Of a DNA stretch of 56,092 bases, positions 51,980-56,092 are shown in pieces. The stretch is from positions 1 to 56,092 of the forward strand of contig CANHHX010000007.1 of NCBI GenBank assembly GCA_947461125.1. The letters are read 5' to 3'. Position 1 is the stretch's first letter; every line of letters starts with the position of its first letter. The DNA comes from Bacteroidota bacterium (GTDB lineage: Bacteria; Bacteroidota; Bacteroidia; Chitinophagales; Chitinophagaceae). A program made the position numbers and the translations under genes. The notes under the pieces are model-generated. The model made no database searches and was not told where the DNA came from. It worked only from the letters and a program-made list of their open reading frames with translations.

Positions 51980-52579
51980 TTAGTTTTTCCACCTAAAAGT
52001 GTTTACCAAATGCTTCAAATCCGTTTTAATAAAGTCATTGACAATAGCCAAAGAATCGGCATTGGGCGTAGCGTCAAAATAAAGGGCGCCTCTTAAAAAA
52101 TGCTTGGTAGAATCCGTTAAAAAAAACTGATTGGCAGTAGCGGCATCTCCGCCTACTGTAAAAAACAAACCACTTACCCCATTTGAGGTATTTACGAGTG
52201 AGTCATCGATAGAATAGGCTTTTGCAGACTGCTTACTCGTCATAAAAAACGAATGCTTTACCAAAGAGTCAAATTTATATTTTCCGATTTCTTTATAACT
52301 CACATAAATACGGCCATTAAACTCCGGAAAATCAACATTGATCCACCACTCATTTTCCGTGGCTTCTCCAAAAAAAGTAGAGTCCTTTACCACTTTGGCA
52401 TACACAGGATATTCAAATGCATAGGGATAACCTGGCTCATCAAACAATTGGTATTTTTTTTCTGGAAAATTAATTTTGTAATAACCAGTGGGCTTTGGGG
52501 TATGCACGCTGTTGCATGCCATAAAACATAAAGCAGCAAAACCAAAAAATAAAACAGATAACTTGATTTGCCTTGGCAT
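51980..52579 (-). CDS. gldD: Gliding motility lipoprotein GldD
   Basis: A 199-residue lipoprotein with lipobox FMAC (Cys22) after a short hydrophobic signal. The sequence after it (GYYKINFPEKKYQLFDEPGYPYAFEY in part) is characteristic of GldD. In Flavobacterium johnsoniae GldD is needed for gliding and for the type IX secretion system to work. It follows gldE by 10 bp, the conserved order. Confidence 0.93.
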   Translation of the reverse strand: MPRQIKLSVLFFGFAALCFMACNSVHTPKPTGYYKINFPEKKYQLFDEPGYPYAFEYPVYAKVVKDSTFFGEATENEWWINVDFPEFNGRIYVSYKEIGKYKFDSLVKHSFFMTSKQSAKAYSIDDSLVNTSNGVSGLFFTVGGDAATANQFFLTDSTKHFLRGALYFDATPNADSLAIVNDFIKTDLKHLVNTFRWKN

Positions 52580-52589
52580 GAAATATAAA

Positions 52590-53933
52590 TTAGTTAGGGT
52601 ACTGGCGCTTAATGGAAACCTTGATTTTTTGAAGTCTATTTTTAGCTACTTCTAATACTGTAAATTCAAAATCGCCGGAGGTTAAAATAGCCGCAGGCTT
52701 TGGAAAATCACCAGCCAGTTCAAGCACAAGTCCCGCAAGTGAATCACTCTCTCCTTTTACCGCATCAAATGTTTCGGTGGGAAGGTCCATGACCTTGCAC
52801 AAATCCTGAATCATCACTCGGCCTTCAAAAATATAATTGTTCTCATCAATTTTTTTATAGTCGCTATCTTCTTCGTCAAACTCGTCTTTGATTTCTCCAA
52901 TAATTTCCTCCAAAATATCTTCTAGGGTAACAATACCACTGGTGCCACCAAATTCATCTACTACTACCGCAAAGTGTATTCTTTTAGACTGAAACTCTTT
53001 TAATAAATCTTCGATGGGTTTTTGTTCATGCACAAAGTAAGGAGGCCTTATAAGCTTATGCCAGTTATATGTGGCGGTTTCATCTAAATGAGGCACCATG
53101 TCTTTGGTATGGATAATCCCAATTACTTCGTCTAAGTCTTCTTTGTATACCGGAATACGCGAATAATTAACTTCACGTACAAATGCAATGAGTTGATCAA
53201 AGCTAATTTCCTGATCTACACCGCTCACATCCATGCGGGTTTTCATAATTTGCTTGACCGTGATATTTCTGAACTTAACAATACTCTTTAAAATATTTTT
53301 TTCGTTTTCGGAAGCGGTTTCGTTGGTTGTTAAATCAATGGCATGATCAAGTTCTTCTAAACTATACGCACTCGCCGATTTATTGGCAAGTTTTCTTTCG
53401 ATGATATCAGAATATTTTACAAGTGGCTTACTAAGCCCCATTACTAAATAGGAGATGCCATAAACGATGCCGCCAAAATCTTTTGCAAAACGAACATTGT
53501 TTTGAGTGGCTAAAACTTTTGGCATGATTTCACCAAATAGCACGAGTAAAAAAGTAACCGCAATAACTTTAATCACAAACTCCACCCATACCGCATTGAA
53601 CTGTTCAAAATTGAACATATTATCTATGAGTAAATTTGATATGATAATGATAGAAATATTGATAAAACTATTGGCAATTAAAAGAGAGGCTAATAATATT
53701 TTAGGCTGCTCAATAAGATCTACGATTCTTTTATAAGCAGTTTGCTGCTTAGACTTTAAAACATTGATGTCTTTAAAGGTCAAGGAAAAGAAAGCAACTT
53801 CGGCGCCCGATAGCACAAAAGATAAAAACAAAAGTACCACCAAAATGAGCACCAAAACAGTAGTACCCTGGGGTTGAATAGCGCCCAAAAAAGATTGCGC
53901 AAAAAATAATCCCATTCCCAAATGATCGTCCAA
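52590..53933 (-). CDS. gldE: GldE, CNNM/CorC-type membrane protein linked to gliding
   Basis: A 447-residue protein with a DUF21/CNNM membrane domain (about residues 20-200), a pair of CBS domains (MKTRMDVSGVDQEISFDQL, PPYFVHEQKPIEDLL, FAVVVDEFGGTSGIVTLED), and a CorC/HlyC transporter-associated C-terminal domain. GldE overlaps GldD in function in Flavobacterium. A TATTTTTG box lies at 53965-53958, 25 bp before the ATG, so it probably starts the gldE-gldD transcript. Confidence 0.93.
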   Translation of the reverse strand: MDDHLGMGLFFAQSFLGAIQPQGTTVLVLILVVLLFLSFVLSGAEVAFFSLTFKDINVLKSKQQTAYKRIVDLIEQPKILLASLLIANSFINISIIIISNLLIDNMFNFEQFNAVWVEFVIKVIAVTFLLVLFGEIMPKVLATQNNVRFAKDFGGIVYGISYLVMGLSKPLVKYSDIIERKLANKSASAYSLEELDHAIDLTTNETASENEKNILKSIVKFRNITVKQIMKTRMDVSGVDQEISFDQLIAFVREVNYSRIPVYKEDLDEVIGIIHTKDMVPHLDETATYNWHKLIRPPYFVHEQKPIEDLLKEFQSKRIHFAVVVDEFGGTSGIVTLEDILEEIIGEIKDEFDEEDSDYKKIDENNYIFEGRVMIQDLCKVMDLPTETFDAVKGESDSLAGLVLELAGDFPKPAAILTSGDFEFTVLEVAKNRLQKIKVSIKRQYPN

Positions 53934-54014
53934 AGTGAGCGTAAATTTAGTACCCTACAAAAATACCAATAATTCAATTACATCGCACACTAGCAAAACC
54001 GGGCATAAGTGGGT

Positions 54015-55076
54015 TTACCAAACAAATTCTTCGTTAAAATACTGATTGATCAATTTGGGAAATGGAAGTGCCTTTAGTTTGGATATTTTTTGCCATTTCC
54101 CAGCGGTCATAGTAGCTGGTTTTTTTGTCAAGGCGATGCGTATAAATTGAGCCGTAACAATTTGATGGGTAAGTTGTTGTTTTATTTCGGAGGAGCGGTC
54201 AAGTAATTGAATAGAAGATACCCCTAATTGTTCCTTTAAAAACTGCTTTGTACTCACCTCATTCCATCCTATTTTTTTACCAGCATCTAGTACATAAAAT
54301 TCAAACAAACCCTGCCAAATATCTTTATGTTTTCTTTCGGTTACCCAAATTTCATCTTTTACCTGCAACAAAAAATAATACAATCGACGCTCTTTTTTGA
54401 TGAGCTGTTTTTCTTTAATGGGAAGTTGATTGACCTGCGCCGTGGCATGTGCAACACAGGTTTTTTGTAGTGGACAAATAGTACATGTTGGCGCCAATGG
54501 TTTGCATACGGTGGCTCCAAAGTCCATGATAGCTTGATTGTAAAGGCCTGCGCGTTTTTTATCGAGTAGTGCCGCTGCGCGTGTTTCAAATATTTTTTTA
54601 CCCGCAGAAGAATCTGTTGGAACATCAATGCCCTCGTATCTAGCAATGACACGAAACACGTTTCCGTCAAGTACGGCATGTGGCGCATTAAATGCAAATG
54701 ATGCAATGGCAGCAGCTGTGTAAGGACCCACTCCTTTTAATGTTAAGAGCGTTTCATACTCTTTTGGAAAAACACCCTTATACTTTGATACAATCTCTTT
54801 TGCTGTAAAAAGTAAATTTCTGCAACGGTTATAATAACCCAGTCCTTCCCATAATTTAAACACCGTTTGTTCTTTTGCTTTCGCCAAATCAAAAACGGTT
54901 GGGTACGCCTGAATAAATGTATTGTAATAAGCAAGTCCTTGTTCTACTCGCGTTTGTTGCAGAATTATTTCGGATAACCAAATTTTATAGGGGTCCTTTT
55001 CGCCTTTCCAAGGCATTTCTCTGGTATTTGTATGGATATGCCAATGAAGGAGGGTGGTGGTAAAATTTGATTTCAT
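54015..55076 (-). CDS. mutY: A/G-specific adenine glycosylase
   Basis: Removes adenine mispaired with 8-oxoguanine. The 353-residue protein has the catalytic Glu in LSEIILQQTRVEQG, the HhH region TLKGVGPYTAAAIASFAF, and the catalytic Asp in AVLDGNVFRVIARY. The [4Fe-4S] ligands follow the C-x6-C-x2-C-x5-C pattern (CKPLAPTCTICPLQKTC). A NUDIX-like C-terminal domain recognises 8-oxoG. The order gldE-mutY divergent from HU is conserved in Bacteroidota. Confidence 0.96.
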   Translation of the reverse strand: MKSNFTTTLLHWHIHTNTREMPWKGEKDPYKIWLSEIILQQTRVEQGLAYYNTFIQAYPTVFDLAKAKEQTVFKLWEGLGYYNRCRNLLFTAKEIVSKYKGVFPKEYETLLTLKGVGPYTAAAIASFAFNAPHAVLDGNVFRVIARYEGIDVPTDSSAGKKIFETRAAALLDKKRAGLYNQAIMDFGATVCKPLAPTCTICPLQKTCVAHATAQVNQLPIKEKQLIKKERRLYYFLLQVKDEIWVTERKHKDIWQGLFEFYVLDAGKKIGWNEVSTKQFLKEQLGVSSIQLLDRSSEIKQQLTHQIVTAQFIRIALTKKPATMTAGKWQKISKLKALPFPKLINQYFNEEFVW

Positions 55077-55092
55077 CTATTAAGAATGGGCA

Positions 55093-55127
55093 AAAACAGG
55101 CTTTTGAAGGCCAAAAACGCCTGTTTT
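55093..55127. promoter_or_regulatory. Inverted repeat in the mutY-HU intergenic region
   Basis: AAAACAGGC (55093-55101) faces GCCTGTTTT (55119-55127) with a 17-nt loop, 17-51 bp before the mutY ATG. It could be a leader hairpin of mutY or a protein site. It has no T tract after it, so it is not an obvious terminator. The remaining 55128-55264 is AT-rich with no further clear element. Confidence 0.4.
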
Positions 55128-55264
55128 CTGGTATAAAGTTAATTTTTAGGACGTATTTAGCCATTTTTAGTTGGCAAAACGTATAAAAAAATTTAATTTT
55201 CTGTTAAATAAGTGAATTTTTAGCTTATTTTTAAAAACATATACTCTAAATTAATTTTGATACA

Positions 55265-55549
55265 ATGAGAAAATCAGATCTCATCAACCAGATTTCAGAC
55301 AAAACAGGTATTCCAAAAGTGGACGTACTTGTTACGCTTGAAACCATGTTTAAAGAGGTAAAAGAAAGTCTCTCCAACGGCCAAAACATATATATACGTG
55401 GCTTTGGGAGCTTTATCACCAAAAAACGTGCAGCTAAAATTGGTAGAAATATCAAAAAAAATGTAGCTGTAGAAATTCCTGAACATTATATTCCTGCCTT
55501 CAAACCAGCAAAAGAATTTGTTACAGAAGTAAAAAGCAAGCTCAAGTAA
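55265..55549 (+). CDS. HU/IHF-family DNA-binding protein
   Basis: A 94-residue nucleoid protein that bends DNA. The sequence RKSDLINQISDKTGIPKVDV, then GFGSFITKKRAAKIGRN and the conserved PAFKPAKEFVTEV, is typical of HU/IHF subunits; the DNA-intercalating proline is in VEIPEHYIPAF. A TAATTTTG box (55252-55259) lies only 6 bp before the ATG, so the transcript would be nearly leaderless if it is the true promoter. Confidence 0.95.
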   Translation: MRKSDLINQISDKTGIPKVDVLVTLETMFKEVKESLSNGQNIYIRGFGSFITKKRAAKIGRNIKKNVAVEIPEHYIPAFKPAKEFVTEVKSKLK

Positions 55550-55580
55550 AGCTAACTTCGCGTCCTAATTCTTTTCGAAA

Positions 55581-56092
55581 GTGAAAAAACAGCAATTACT
55601 CCTTATTGGCGGAGCCATACTCCTATTTTCCATTTTATTATACATGGGGTCCACAGTGGCGCCTAAAAATCCAGCAGCGGCGGCAAATGGTGAACACAAA
55701 GCTGATAATCAACACATTGAGTTTAAAGACCTGCTTGTAAAAGCCAAAGAAAAAATTAGTCCCGATCAGGCTATCCGCCTCAATATGCTAGAAAATAGCG
55801 TGGTTAGGGGGGATGTCAAAGACCAAAAAATACACGTTTACCACCAGCTGGCTAGGTTCTGGTCAGACTCGGCCAAACTGTTTGAACCCTATGCTTGGTA
55901 CACTGGCGAAGCAGCTAAATTGGAAAATTCTGAAAAAAGCCTCACCTTTGCCGCCCAACTGTATATAGACAATCTAGTTACGGAAGGTGACCCAGCCATG
56001 CAACACTGGTTGGCAGAACAAGCAAAAGATCTTTTAGAGAAAGCTTTAGTTATCAATCCAAACAACGATTCTAGTAAAATTGGTTTGGGTGC
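55581..56092 (+). CDS. Tetratricopeptide-repeat protein, partial (runs off the window)
   Basis: An open frame starts at GTG 55581, 31 bp after the HU stop, and is still open at the last base (170 complete codons). It begins KKQQLLLIGGAILLFSILLY, a single N-terminal membrane anchor or signal, followed by a low-complexity Ala/Asn stretch. Then come alpha-helical repeats (LARFWSDSAKLFEPYAWYTGEAAKLE; EKALVINPNNDSSKIGLG) that look like TPR units. In many Bacteroidota a TPR gene follows this HU gene, so synteny supports it. Function unknown. Confidence 0.75.
   Translation, partial: MKKQQLLLIGGAILLFSILLYMGSTVAPKNPAAAANGEHKADNQHIEFKDLLVKAKEKISPDQAIRLNMLENSVVRGDVKDQKIHVYHQLARFWSDSAKLFEPYAWYTGEAAKLENSEKSLTFAAQLYIDNLVTEGDPAMQHWLAEQAKDLLEKALVINPNNDSSKIGLG

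Noticed and set aside
55252..55264. TAATTTTG just before HU, and TATTTTTG just before glyS (5108-5115), as proof of leaderless transcripts.
   Set aside because: Such boxes arise easily by chance in AT-rich DNA, and neither has a -33 TTG at the right distance.

Overview
This 56 kb window comes from the chromosome of a member of the Bacteroidota, most likely Chitinophagaceae or a close relative. The reasons are: the conserved block gldD-gldE / mutY / HU / TPR protein; a GLPGLI protein paired with a TonB-receptor-like outer-membrane protein; a DUF3109 protein; -7 boxes of the Bacteroidota type (TAnnTTTG) and almost no Shine-Dalgarno sequences; and a carotenoid operon behind a MerR/B12 regulator. 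There is no rRNA, CRISPR array, insertion sequence or phage gene. Every intergenic gap is shorter than about 200 bp.

Layout. 1-12.1 kb is mostly housekeeping: a secreted zinc metalloprotease, a ferredoxin-NADP reductase-like flavoprotein, glycyl-tRNA synthetase, a secreted Xaa-Pro aminopeptidase, a MazG-like pyrophosphatase with D-aminoacyl-tRNA deacylase, a di-haem peroxidase, a flippase overlapping free-methionine-R-sulfoxide reductase, and a DEAD-box helicase. A tRNA-Leu(UAG) follows. 12.3-26.3 kb is a glycan-use region: divergent GH95 and GH29 fucosidases, a GLPGLI/outer-membrane barrel pair, and a five-gene operon xylB-xylA-galK-DUF2264-GH88. It has no SusC/SusD pair and no local regulator. 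A tRNA-Arg(CCG) follows.

26.5-34.8 kb is a complete carotenoid operon read right to left: ECF sigma factor, crtI, crtB, idi, a second CrtI-type desaturase (probable crtD), cruF-like, crtZ, crtY. Upstream lies a MerR-type regulator with the full B12-photoreceptor signature. Two inverted repeats of identical 34-bp geometry sit on the operon promoter, making a readable light-switch model. The gene set predicts a monocyclic carotenoid such as saproxanthin.

34.8-41.8 kb holds envelope-sugar genes: rfbA-rfbC-rfbB, a HGSNAT/NagX-like membrane protein, a GT2 glycosyltransferase, and a MurU-like nucleotidyltransferase next to an AmgK-like sugar kinase fused to a RapZ C-terminal domain. 41.8-44.2 kb is a translesion-synthesis locus: umuC behind a UmuD homologue that has lost both catalytic residues, divergent from a 2H-phosphoesterase-like gene with a degenerate second motif. 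44.3-56.1 kb has a free-standing C-terminal half of carB, comEC, purH, an EamA transporter, an orphan lutB, a DUF3109 protein, gldD, gldE, mutY, HU, and a partial TPR gene that runs off the end.

The strongest candidates for new biology are the carotenoid operator array, the protease-dead UmuD locus, the AmgK-RapZ fusion beside MurU, and the split carB. All functional calls are from reading the sequence; no database search was run.
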